A stretch of DNA of 64,000 bases from Streptomyces aidingensis (GTDB lineage Bacteria > Actinomycetota > Actinomycetes > Streptomycetales > Streptomycetaceae), in assembly GCF_900112355.1 (NCBI RefSeq), contig NZ_FOLM01000016.1, positions 1 through 64,000 of the forward strand. The letters run 5' to 3'. Position numbers and translations under genes: made by a program. Of this stretch, positions 50,386-59,035 are shown piece by piece (position 1 is the first letter of the stretch; the number at the start of each line of letters is the position of its first letter). The notes under the pieces were generated by a model that did no database searches, was not told the origin of the DNA, and saw nothing but the letters and a program-made list of their open reading frames with translations.

Positions 50386-51371
50386 GGTACTACGCCCGCA
50401 AGCTCGGGTTCTATCTGGTCGCCCTCTGGGCCGCCCTGACGCTGAACTTCTTCATCCCCAGGATGATGCCGGGCAATCCGGTGGACACCCTGATGGCGAA
50501 GCTCCAGCAACGGGGCGGCACGGTGGACCCGGCCGCGCGGCGCTCCTACGAGCTGCTGCTCGGCGCCGACACCGGAGAGCCGCTGATCATCCAGTACTTC
50601 GCCTACCTCGGCAATATGCTCCGCGGCGACCTCGGGGTCTCGGTCAGCGTGTTCCCCGCGGAGGTCTCCTCGGTCATCGGGCAGGCACTGCCCTGGACCC
50701 TGGTCCTGGTCGGCCTCGCCACCCTGCTGTCCTTCGCGCTGGGCATCGTGCTGGGCGCGGTGGTCGGCTGGCGCCGCGGGTCCTGGCTGGACTCGCTGGT
50801 GCCGGCCACCACCGTGCTCGCCGCGGTCCCCTACTTCTGGCTGGCACTGATCCTGGTCGCCGTGTTCGCCACCGCCCTGGGCTGGTTCCCCCTCCAGGGC
50901 GGCTACGACGTGGTGCTCACCCCCGGCTGGAACACCGGCTTCCTCGGCTCCGCCGTCTACCACGGCATGCTGCCCGCCCTGACCATCGTGCTCTCCTCGG
51001 TCGGCGGCTGGCTGCTGGGCATGCGGAACATGATGGTCTCCGCCATGTCCGAGGACTATGTGCTGACCGCCCGCGCCAAGGGGCTGCGCACCACCCGGGT
51101 GATGACCCGCTATGCGGCCCGCAACGCGGTCCTGCCCTCCCTCGCCGGGTTCGCCATCTCCCTCGGCTTCGTGGTCTCCGGCTCGATCATCACCGAGCAG
51201 GTGTTCTCCTACCCGGGCATCGGCTCCAAACTGCTCCAGGGCGTGCAGAACAACGACTACGCCCTGATGCAGGGCATCTTCCTGGTGATCACGGTCGCGG
51301 TGCTGGGCGCCAATCTGGTCGTCGATCTGCTGTACGGCTTCATCGATCCCCGTACCAGGGTCGAGACCTGA
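50382..51371 (+). CDS. ABC transporter permease (DppB/OppB type)
   Basis: This 329-residue permease has six membrane segments, the first at about residues 9-28 (FYLVALWAALTLNFFIPRMM). The EAA-type cytoplasmic loop is EDYVLTARAKGLRTTRVMTRYAARNAVLP (about 228-256), as in OppB proteins. It forms a heterodimer with the permease half of the next gene. Its start overlaps the stop of an 11-codon ORF and lacks its own clear ribosome binding site. Confidence 0.94.
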   Translation: MRYYARKLGFYLVALWAALTLNFFIPRMMPGNPVDTLMAKLQQRGGTVDPAARRSYELLLGADTGEPLIIQYFAYLGNMLRGDLGVSVSVFPAEVSSVIGQALPWTLVLVGLATLLSFALGIVLGAVVGWRRGSWLDSLVPATTVLAAVPYFWLALILVAVFATALGWFPLQGGYDVVLTPGWNTGFLGSAVYHGMLPALTIVLSSVGGWLLGMRNMMVSAMSEDYVLTARAKGLRTTRVMTRYAARNAVLPSLAGFAISLGFVVSGSIITEQVFSYPGIGSKLLQGVQNNDYALMQGIFLVITVAVLGANLVVDLLYGFIDPRTRVET

Positions 51372-51412
51372 CCCCGCCGCCCGCGTCCGACCCACGGCAA
51401 GGAGCCCGTACC

Positions 51413-53320
51413 GTGACCAACCCCGTACCCCTCAGCACACCGGCGGAGGAACCCGCCGCCGCCCCGCCGGAGGGTTCCGGCACCCGCGCCCGGCCGCACG
51501 GCGCCTGGCGCGCCCTGCTGCCCAGCCGGTCGCCCAAGCTGATCACCGGCCTGATCCTGGTGACCGCCATCGGCCTGCTGGGCCTGTTCGGCCCGATGTT
51601 CGCCGGCGACCCCGACGCCATCTCCGACGCGTCCTTCCAGCCGCCCGGCGAGGGCGCCCTGCTGGGCACCACCCAGACCGGACAGGACGTGCTGGCCCAG
51701 TTGCTGCACGCCACCCGGGGCTCGCTCCAGATCGGCCTGCTGGTCGGGGTGATGGCCACCGTGCTGTCCGCCCTCTTCGGCATCCTCGGCGGCTACTTCG
51801 GCGGCGTGGTGGACGAGAGCTTCTCGCTGCTCTCCAACGTCATGCTGGTCATCCCCGGCCTGCCGCTGGTGATCGTGATCGCCGGCTTCGTGCCCGCCGC
51901 CGACCGCGGCTGGTGGACCATCGCGGTGGTGCTGGCGATCACCGGCTGGGCCGCCGCCTCCCGGGTGCTGCGCGCCCAGACCCTCTCGCTGCGCAGCCGG
52001 GACTATGTGGCCGCCGCCCGGGTGGCCGGCGAGAAGCCCTGGCGGATCGTTTCGGTGGAGATCCTGCCCAACCTGCTGCCGCTGCTCGCCTCCCAGTTCG
52101 TGTTCGCGGTGATCGCCGCGATCCTGGCCGAGGCCGGGCTGTCCTTCCTGGGCCTGGGCGCCTCCAACTCCGAGACGCTCGGCACCATGCTCTACTACGC
52201 GCAGAACGGTTTCGCGCTGCAGCGCGAGGCATGGTGGTGGTTCGTCCCGCCCGGTCTGGTGATCGCGCTTTTCGGCTGCGGGCTGGCACTGATCAACTTC
52301 GCCATCGACGAGATCATCAACCCCAAGCTGCGCAACACCCGGGCCGGGCTCGCCGAGGGCGGAGTGGCCGCCGGGGCCGCCGGGGCACCCGGCGAGCCCG
52401 CCCCCGGGGAGCCCGCCGAGCGGCCCGCCGTGCTCACCATCAGCGGCCTGAACGTGGTGTACCGCACCGCCAGGCCCGTGCACGCGGTGAAGGACGTCTC
52501 CCTCACCCTGGGCCGCGGCGAGATCCTCGGCCTGGCCGGCGAATCCGGCTGCGGCAAGACCACCCTCGCCTACGCCGTCAGCCGGCTGCACACCCCGCCC
52601 GCCGAGATCTCCTCCGGCTCCGTCACCTTCCACGACCGGGACGGCCGGGACATCGACCTGCTCGCGCTGGAGGGTGAGGAGCTGCGCGGCTTCCGCTGGG
52701 CCAAGCTCTCCTTGGTGTTCCAGGGCGCGATGAACTCCCTCAACCCGGTGATCTCCATCCGGGAGCAACTGGCGGACGTGCTCACCACCCACCGCCCCGG
52801 CATGTCCGCCGAGCAGCGCCGCGCCCGCTGCGCCGAGGTGCTGCGGCTGGTCGGCGTGGACCCGGTCCGGCTGGACTCCTTCCCGCACGAACTCTCCGGC
52901 GGCATGCGCCAGCGCGTCATGATCGCCATGGCGATGCTGCTGGACCCCCAGGTGATGGTGATGGACGAACCCACCACCGCGCTGGACGTGGTGGTGCAGC
53001 GCGGCATCCTGCGGGAGATCCTGCGGCTGCGCGGCGAACTCGGCTTCGCGGTCGTCTTCATCACCCACGACCTGCCGCTGCTGCTGGAACTCAGCGACCG
53101 TATCGCGGTGATGAAGGACGGCGAGGTCGTCGAGTACGGACCGGCCGAACGGCTCTACCGGGCGCCCGAACACCCCTATACCCGGATGCTGCTGGACTCC
53201 TTCCCCAGCCTCACCGGGGCCCGCGGCGCCTTCCTGCGGGACGGAGCCGCCGCCCGGCACGACGGGCGGACCGCCCTGCCCGGACAGCACACGCACCTCA
53301 GCGAGGGGGCACCCCGATGA
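51413..53320 (+). CDS. Fused ABC permease (DppC type) and ATP-binding protein (DppD type)
   Basis: The 635-residue protein joins two subunits that are usually separate. Residues about 1-305 are an OppC/DppC permease with RSRDYVAAARVAGEKPWRIV as EAA loop and six TM segments. A Gly/Ala/Pro linker (about 315-340) leads to an ATPase with Walker A GESGCGKTT, signature LSGGMRQRV, Walker B VMVMDEPTTALD and the H-loop THD. GTG 51413 follows AAGGAG at 8 nt. The 4-nt overlap with the next ATPase gene shows the importer is made as three polypeptides plus the lipoprotein. Confidence 0.94.
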   Translation: MTNPVPLSTPAEEPAAAPPEGSGTRARPHGAWRALLPSRSPKLITGLILVTAIGLLGLFGPMFAGDPDAISDASFQPPGEGALLGTTQTGQDVLAQLLHATRGSLQIGLLVGVMATVLSALFGILGGYFGGVVDESFSLLSNVMLVIPGLPLVIVIAGFVPAADRGWWTIAVVLAITGWAAASRVLRAQTLSLRSRDYVAAARVAGEKPWRIVSVEILPNLLPLLASQFVFAVIAAILAEAGLSFLGLGASNSETLGTMLYYAQNGFALQREAWWWFVPPGLVIALFGCGLALINFAIDEIINPKLRNTRAGLAEGGVAAGAAGAPGEPAPGEPAERPAVLTISGLNVVYRTARPVHAVKDVSLTLGRGEILGLAGESGCGKTTLAYAVSRLHTPPAEISSGSVTFHDRDGRDIDLLALEGEELRGFRWAKLSLVFQGAMNSLNPVISIREQLADVLTTHRPGMSAEQRRARCAEVLRLVGVDPVRLDSFPHELSGGMRQRVMIAMAMLLDPQVMVMDEPTTALDVVVQRGILREILRLRGELGFAVVFITHDLPLLLELSDRIAVMKDGEVVEYGPAERLYRAPEHPYTRMLLDSFPSLTGARGAFLRDGAAARHDGRTALPGQHTHLSEGAPR

Positions 53321-54366
53321 CCACCCTGGAAGTCCGCGATCTGGTCAAGGACTACACCCTGCGCTCCGGCCTGCGGCGCTCCACCCTGCGCGCCGCCGAC
53401 CGGGTCTCCTTCACCCTGGTCCCCGGCCGCACCGTGGCCCTGGTCGGCGAGTCCGGCTCCGGGAAGTCCACCGTGGCGCGCATGATCGCCCGGCTGGAGA
53501 AGCCCAGCTCCGGCTCGATCACCGCGCTCGGCCCGGACGGCCGGCGGGTCTCCGGCCGGGCCTACCGCCACCATGTGCAGATGGTCTTCCAGGACCCGTT
53601 CGCCTCGCTCAACCCCTTCCACACCATCGAGCACCACCTGATCCGGCCGCTGCGGCTGCACGGCCGGGCGGCCGGCCGGGCGCAGACCCGCAGGCTGGCC
53701 GGGGAGCTGCTGGAGCGGGTCAATCTCACCCCGGCCGCCGACTTCGCCCGGCGCCGCCCGCACGAACTCTCCGGCGGCCAGCGGCAGCGGGTGGCCATCG
53801 CCCGCGCCCTGGCCCCCGGGGCCCAGGTGGTGATCGCCGACGAGCCGGTCTCCATGCTGGACGTCTCCATCCGGCTCGGCGTGCTCAATCTGCTGGCCCG
53901 GCTGCAGCGCGAGGAGAACCTGGCCGTCCTCTACATCACCCATGACCTGGCCACCGCCCGTCACTTCTCGGACGACATCCTGGTGATGTACCGGGGACGG
54001 GTGGTGGAGAGCGGCCCGGCCGACGAGGTGATCCTCAGCCCCCGCCACCCCTATACCCGGTTGCTGGCCTCCGCGGCGCCCGACCCGGAGGCCCGCGGCC
54101 GGTCCCTGGAGCCGATGCCGGCCGCCGCCGAACCGGCGGGGCCGCTGCCGCCGACCGGACCGGGCTGCCGCTTCCGCGACCGCTGCCCGTCCGCCATGCC
54201 GGTCTGCTCCCGCACTCCCGCGGACCACCCGGTCGGCCCGGACCACTACGCCGCCTGCTGGCTGCACGCCGAGTCCGGCCGGGAGACCTCCGGCGCGGTG
54301 GCGAAGGCGGGCCCGGGCGGGAAGGCTGGTGCCGAAGACAACTCCGGTGCCGGGCGGGCCGGCTGA
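53317..54366 (+). CDS. ABC transporter ATP-binding protein (DppF/OppF type)
   Basis: The 349-residue ATPase starts within the preceding stop (ATGA). Walker A is GESGSGKST, Q-loop QMVFQDPFASLNP, signature LSGGQRQRV, Walker B VIADEPVSMLD and H-loop THD. The C-terminal oligopeptide-type extension has the Cys pattern GCRFRDRCPSAMPVC...HYAACW, which may hold a metal cluster. It pairs with the ATPase half of the fused subunit. The alpha-galactosidase gene follows 88 nt later, probably in the same transcript. Confidence 0.94.
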   Translation: MTTLEVRDLVKDYTLRSGLRRSTLRAADRVSFTLVPGRTVALVGESGSGKSTVARMIARLEKPSSGSITALGPDGRRVSGRAYRHHVQMVFQDPFASLNPFHTIEHHLIRPLRLHGRAAGRAQTRRLAGELLERVNLTPAADFARRRPHELSGGQRQRVAIARALAPGAQVVIADEPVSMLDVSIRLGVLNLLARLQREENLAVLYITHDLATARHFSDDILVMYRGRVVESGPADEVILSPRHPYTRLLASAAPDPEARGRSLEPMPAAAEPAGPLPPTGPGCRFRDRCPSAMPVCSRTPADHPVGPDHYAACWLHAESGRETSGAVAKAGPGGKAGAEDNSGAGRAG

Positions 54367-54454
54367 TCCGCCCTCTGCCGCCCCCCACCCTCGCACCCCC
54401 ACACTCCCGCACCCCCCACACCCCCGCCCGCACCCGGGCGACCAGGAGCCGCCC

Positions 54455-56611
54455 ATGTACCCCTCCCTGCTGATCTGGTGCGGAGGCCAGGTGACCCTGC
54501 ACTTCAGGGCCACCGCCGGACAGCCGGTCAGCCTGCTGTCCCTGCGCCCGGCGGATCTCGACCGGGATCCGCCGGACGGGGGTCCCGGAGCGCCGCTGGT
54601 GGAGATCCAGGAGCTGGGCCACGGCCGGTTCCCCGGCAGCCACCGCTATGCCGACACCGTGGCCGGCTCCCGGCTGCGCTACGCCGGGCACAACGCCTCC
54701 CGGGACGAGCGGGCGGGCCTGGCCGAACTGCGCATCCGGCAGACCGACCCGGCGACCGGACTGCGTGTCACCAGCGTGTTCCAGGCCGCCGAAGGGGTGC
54801 CCGCGGTCCGCACCTGGACGGAAGCGAGCATCGGCCCCGGCCACCCCGGCCGCTCGGTGTGCCTGCAGGCCGTCACCTCGGTGGTCACCAGCGCCTTCCA
54901 CACCGACTCCGGCGCCGGGCCGGACCATGCCGATCTGCTGCACGGGGACTCCGACTGGGTGGCGGAATCCCGCTGGCACCGCACCCCGCTGCGCCGGGCC
55001 GGACTGCCGTACACCGACCCGGACGTCCATCACCACCCCTCCCGCAGCCGCTTCGCCCTGACCTCGCGCAGCTCCTGGTCCACGGGCGAGCACCTGCCCA
55101 CCGGGGTGCTCGCCGCCCGGGACGGTTCCTGGTCGCTGGCCTGGCAGATCGAGCACAACGGCGCCTGGCACTGGGAGGTGTACGAACGCCGGGAGGGCGA
55201 CACCTGCCTGGCACTGCTCGGCCCCACCGACGCCGAGCACCAGTGGAGCGAGACCGTCACCGAACGGCGGCCGTTCACCACCGTGCCGGTCTCGCTGGCG
55301 GTGGCCGCGGGCGGCCCGGACGAAGCACTGGGCGCGCTGACCCGGCAACGCCGGGCGCTGCGCGCCCGGCATGTCCCCGCGGCCGCCCCCCGCCGACTGC
55401 CGGTCATCTTCAACGACTATATGAACACCCTGATGGGCGATCCGACCACGGCCCGCCTGCTGCCGCTGATCGACGCCGCCGCCGAGGCCGGGGCGGACTG
55501 CTACTGCATCGACGCCGGCTGGTACGACGAGGACGGCACGTGGTGGGACAGCGTGGGGGAGTGGCGGCCCTCGGCGCGGCGCTTCCCCGGCGGCCTGGAG
55601 GAGGTGACCGAGCACATCCGCAGCCGCGGGATGCTGCCCGGCATCTGGCTGGAGCCGGAGGTGATCGGGGTGCGCTCACCGGCCGCCGGCCGGCTGCCCG
55701 CCGACGCGTTCTTCCAGCGCCGGGGCCGCCGGGTGGCCGAGCACGGCCGCTACCACCTGGACCTGCGGCACCCCGAGGCCCGCAAGCATGTCAACGAGGT
55801 GGTGGACCGGCTGGTGACCGATCTGGGCATCGGCTACTTCAAGTTCGACTACAACATCATGCCGGGGCCGGGCACCGACCTCGGCGGAGCGGCCCCGGGC
55901 GCCGGGCTGCTCGGCCACAACCGGGCCCATCTGCACTGGCTGGACAGCCTGCTGAGCCGCTATCCGGACCTGCTGATCGAGAACTGCGCCTCCGGCGCCA
56001 TGCGGATGGACTACGCGCTGCTCGCCCGGCTGCATCTGCAGTCCACCTCCGACCAGCAGAATCCGCTGCTCTACCCGGCGATCGCCGCCGCCGCGCCCGC
56101 CTCGGTGCTGCCCGAGCAGGCCGGCAACTGGGCCTACGCCCAGCCGGAGATGTCCGTGGAGGAGGCCGTCTTCACCCTGGCCACCGGGGTGCTGGGCCGG
56201 CTCTGTCTGTCCGGACGGCTGGACGGGATGACGCCCGCCCGGCTGGCCCTGGTGCGCGAGGCGGTGGCCTGCCACCGCGAACTGCTGCCGTTCATCGCCC
56301 GGTCCCTGCCCTGCTGGCCGCTGGGACTCGCCGGGCCGGCCGGACCCTGGATCGCCCAGGGGCTGCGCGACCCGGAGCCGGACGGGGACCTGCTGCTCAC
56401 CCTGTGGCGGCTGCCCGGGGCGTCCCGGACGCTGGAGGTTCCGCTGCCGTGGCTGCGCGGCGCCGCCGCCGCGCCGGAGACGCTCTTCCCGCGCGACGCC
56501 GCCCTGGCCTGGCGGCTGCGCTGGGAGGCCGCGCCCGGCGTGCTGCGGGTGGACTGCCCGGCCGGCGGGCCGGCGGCCGCCGCCCGGGTGATCCGGCTGC
56601 GCCGCCCGTAA
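54455..56611 (+). CDS. GH36 alpha-galactosidase (first copy)
   Basis: ATG 54455 follows AGGAG at 6 nt; 718 residues. There is no signal peptide, so it acts on imported oligosaccharides. The GH36 core shows DCYCIDAGWYDED, GIWLEPEVIG, the nucleophile Asp465 in YFKFDYN, LIENCASGAMRMDY, and the acid/base Asp533 in LQSTSDQQN. The spacing of 68 residues agrees with known GH36 enzymes. KFDYN and CASGAMRMD differ from the KWDHN and CSSGGGRVD of the neighbouring enzyme, so the two are divergent subfamilies, perhaps with different chain-length preference. It converges on the second enzyme. Confidence 0.9.
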   Translation: MYPSLLIWCGGQVTLHFRATAGQPVSLLSLRPADLDRDPPDGGPGAPLVEIQELGHGRFPGSHRYADTVAGSRLRYAGHNASRDERAGLAELRIRQTDPATGLRVTSVFQAAEGVPAVRTWTEASIGPGHPGRSVCLQAVTSVVTSAFHTDSGAGPDHADLLHGDSDWVAESRWHRTPLRRAGLPYTDPDVHHHPSRSRFALTSRSSWSTGEHLPTGVLAARDGSWSLAWQIEHNGAWHWEVYERREGDTCLALLGPTDAEHQWSETVTERRPFTTVPVSLAVAAGGPDEALGALTRQRRALRARHVPAAAPRRLPVIFNDYMNTLMGDPTTARLLPLIDAAAEAGADCYCIDAGWYDEDGTWWDSVGEWRPSARRFPGGLEEVTEHIRSRGMLPGIWLEPEVIGVRSPAAGRLPADAFFQRRGRRVAEHGRYHLDLRHPEARKHVNEVVDRLVTDLGIGYFKFDYNIMPGPGTDLGGAAPGAGLLGHNRAHLHWLDSLLSRYPDLLIENCASGAMRMDYALLARLHLQSTSDQQNPLLYPAIAAAAPASVLPEQAGNWAYAQPEMSVEEAVFTLATGVLGRLCLSGRLDGMTPARLALVREAVACHRELLPFIARSLPCWPLGLAGPAGPWIAQGLRDPEPDGDLLLTLWRLPGASRTLEVPLPWLRGAAAAPETLFPRDAALAWRLRWEAAPGVLRVDCPAGGPAAAARVIRLRRP

Positions 56612-56625
56612 CGGGCGCGCTCCGG

Positions 56626-56647
56626 GACCCGGGCCGCGGGCCCGGTC
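56626..56647. terminator. Hairpin between convergent alpha-galactosidase genes
   Basis: GACC-GGGCC pairs with GGCCC-GGTC (one bulged C, 3-nt loop). It covers the stop of the minus-strand gene. Confidence 0.6.
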
Positions 56648-58904
56648 AGGGCAGGCGGGTGGCGCGGATCAGGACCAGGCGCTCGGGGTAGAGCACGGGG
56701 GCCTGGAGACCGGCGGCGGCCAGCGCCCGGCCGGGCAGCACCACGCCCTCCGGCGTCCACCAGGGCAGGCGGGCGCCCCAGTGGTGGGCGTTGCCGTCCG
56801 GCAGGTCCCCGGGCGGCTGCGGGCGCACGTGGTAGCGCGCCGCCGGGTCCAGGCCGGGCAGCCGCAGCGGGCCGGGCGGGTAGTCGGCGCTGGAGGCGGT
56901 GGCCACCAGGGCGTACAGGGCGTCCGAGCCGTCCGCCGCCACTACGCCGTGCAGCAGCCGGGACGGGTCGGGGTGGTCGGCGTGCACGGCGGTGCCGGTG
57001 TGCAGCAGGCCGCGCAGCTCCTTGTACAGCGCGACCCACCGGGCCAGCCGCTGCCGCTCCCCGGGGCCGGCGGCGGTCAGGTCCCATTCGATGCCGAAGT
57101 GGCCGAACAGGGCGGTGCCGGCCCGGAAGTCCAGGGTGTGGCGGCGCTCGGTGGTGTGGCTGGTGGCGGCGCCGACATGGGTGCCCATCAGCTCCAGCGG
57201 GATCAGCGCGTTGGTCCAGCGCTGGATCTGCTGGCGTTCCAGGGCGTCGATGCAGTCCGAGACCCAGACCCGGTCGGTGCGCTGGAGGATGCCCAGATCG
57301 ACCCGGCCGCCGCCGGAGGAGCAGGACTCGATCTCCACTCCCGGGTGGCGGCGGCGCACCTCGTCCATCAGCCGGTAGACGGCCAGCGTCTGGTCGTGCA
57401 CCCCGGCCCGGCCGTCCGGCTGGTGCCCGGCCTCCACCAGGTCCCGGTTGTGGTCCCACTTCAGATAACGGACCGGGTACTCGGTGAGCAGCGCGTCCAG
57501 CCGGGCCAGCAGATGTCCGAACGCCTCCGGCCGGGCCAGGTCCAGCACCTGCTGGTGGCGGGCGGCGCCGGGCAGCCGGCCGCCGGTGGCCATGATCCAG
57601 TCCGGATGGGCACGGGCCAGTTCGGAGTCCTCGCTGATCATCTCGGGCTCCACCCACAGCCCGAACTCCATGCCCAGCCCGTTGACATGGCTGATCAGCG
57701 GGGAGAGCCCGGCCGGCCAGACCTCGTCGGAGACATACCAGTCGCCCAGTGCCCGGCGGTCGTCGCGGCGGGCGCCGAACCAGCCGTCGTCCAGCACGAA
57801 GCGCTCGGCGCCGACCTCGGCGGCGGCGTCCGCCAGCGCCTTGAGCCGCTCCAGGCCGTGGTGGAAATAGACCGCCTCCCAGGTGTTGGCCACCACCGGG
57901 CGGGGAGTGGCCGGGTGGCCGGGGCGGGCGCGCAGCCAGCGGTGGAAGCGGGCCGAGACCTCGTCCAGGCCGGCCGCCGCGTAGCCGCCGAACTGCCAGG
58001 GCGAGGTGTAGACCTCGCCGGGCGCCAGGATCACCTCGCCGGACAGCAGCAGCTCGCCGGAGCCCAGCAGGGAGACCGAGTGGAAGGTGCGTTCGGCGAA
58101 GGTGCGGAGATTGCCGGACCAGGCGGTGTGCACCGCCCAGACCTCGCCGTGCCGGCTGCCGAAGCCGGGGGTGCCGGCGGCCAGCAGATGGGCGGCGTCG
58201 TAGCCGGTGCGCCCGGTGCGGTTCTCCCGCATCCGCAGGCCCTGGGTGAAGGCGGTCCGCTGCGGGCTGCGTTCGCGCAGATGATGGCCGGTGAAATCGA
58301 GCAGTTCGGCGGCGGCGGGCGGCACCGGCAGGGTGAGATGCAGACCGTCCAGGGCGAACGGGGTGGTGCCCCGGTTGGTGACCCGGGCCCGCTGCCGCAC
58401 CAGCCCGGAGGGGGTGAGTCCGATGGTCAGCTCCAGCCCCAGCCCGGCGGTGGCGTCCTCGGCCCGGACCGTCACCCGGCCGCCGCCGTCCTCGGGGGCG
58501 GTGCCCCGGGTCACCGCGGTGTCCGTGACGGTGAAGGCCGTGGAGAAGTCCCGGCCCGCCCGGTGGCCGGTCAGGCCGGGGGTGCCCAGCCAGCCCGCCG
58601 ACTGCTCGGGCAGCACGGCCACCTCGACCGGGCCGTCCACCGAGAAGCCGATCGGCTGCGGCCGGGCGGCCAGCCGCAGCGCGGCCAGCGCGTCGTCGTC
58701 CAGCGGCCCCGGGTCGGCGCCCCAGTGCACCACCCGGGGCAGCCGCCCGCCGGAGAGGTCCAGCACCAGCCCCACACCGTCCGCGCGCAGCTGCACCGTG
58801 CCGGCGGGCGGCGGGGACGGCGAGCCCGTCCGTGAGGGGGACTGCGAAGGGGACTGCGAAGGGGACTGCGAAGGGGAATGCGAGGGGAGATGCGAAGTCG
58901 TCAC
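56646..58904 (-). CDS. GH36 alpha-galactosidase (second, classical type)
   Basis: GTG 58904 has GGAAGGA upstream; 752 residues. The N-terminus is a Ser/Pro/Gln repeat (SPSQ units) encoded by a 12-nt tandem repeat. The core is the classical GH36 set: FVLDDGWFGARRDDRRALGDW, GLWVEPEMISEDSEL, nucleophile Asp484 in YLKWDHNRD, IESCSSGGGRVDLGIL and acid/base Asp550 in VWVSDCIDALERQQIQRW. It is cytoplasmic and releases terminal alpha-1,6-galactose. It diverges from the beta-mannosidase, sharing the 131-nt region with box 2. Confidence 0.94.
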   Translation of the reverse strand: MTTSHLPSHSPSQSPSQSPSQSPSRTGSPSPPPAGTVQLRADGVGLVLDLSGGRLPRVVHWGADPGPLDDDALAALRLAARPQPIGFSVDGPVEVAVLPEQSAGWLGTPGLTGHRAGRDFSTAFTVTDTAVTRGTAPEDGGGRVTVRAEDATAGLGLELTIGLTPSGLVRQRARVTNRGTTPFALDGLHLTLPVPPAAAELLDFTGHHLRERSPQRTAFTQGLRMRENRTGRTGYDAAHLLAAGTPGFGSRHGEVWAVHTAWSGNLRTFAERTFHSVSLLGSGELLLSGEVILAPGEVYTSPWQFGGYAAAGLDEVSARFHRWLRARPGHPATPRPVVANTWEAVYFHHGLERLKALADAAAEVGAERFVLDDGWFGARRDDRRALGDWYVSDEVWPAGLSPLISHVNGLGMEFGLWVEPEMISEDSELARAHPDWIMATGGRLPGAARHQQVLDLARPEAFGHLLARLDALLTEYPVRYLKWDHNRDLVEAGHQPDGRAGVHDQTLAVYRLMDEVRRRHPGVEIESCSSGGGRVDLGILQRTDRVWVSDCIDALERQQIQRWTNALIPLELMGTHVGAATSHTTERRHTLDFRAGTALFGHFGIEWDLTAAGPGERQRLARWVALYKELRGLLHTGTAVHADHPDPSRLLHGVVAADGSDALYALVATASSADYPPGPLRLPGLDPAARYHVRPQPPGDLPDGNAHHWGARLPWWTPEGVVLPGRALAAAGLQAPVLYPERLVLIRATRLP
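58837..58884 (-). repeat. 12-nt in-frame repeat at the start of the second alpha-galactosidase
   Basis: Three perfect GGGGACTGCGAA units and a fourth variant (GGGGAATGCGAG) encode the N-terminal SPSQ repeats, beginning 20 nt inside the gene. Confidence 0.9.
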
Positions 58905-58962
58905 CGCAGCAGTGTCCTTCCCGATGACCCCACCGGGCCGTTCCGGCCGGTCGGAGCACTCA

Positions 58963-59005
58963 TTGACTTTCTTAATTCACCTGCATAAGAATCCCCTGCA
59001 CAGTA
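58963..59005 (+). promoter_or_regulatory. Promoter/operator box 2 (divergent alpha-galactosidase/beta-mannosidase)
   Basis: TTGACTTTCTT (58963-58973), TTCACCTGC (58976-58984), ATAAGAATC (58985-58993), CAGTA (59001-59005). The first part matches box 1; TTCAC...ATAAGAA...CCCT...AGT matches the promoter at 63633. TTTCTTA and TAAGAAT form an inverted repeat, a likely repressor site. Confidence 0.62.
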
Positions 59006-59035
59006 CCCGGAGACCGACCGATTGAGGAGAGCCCG

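Noticed and set aside
56134..58959. Very long alternative minus frame over the second alpha-galactosidase
   Set aside because: Same strand but another frame; the GH36 catalytic motifs are in the other reading, this one is Arg/Gly noise.
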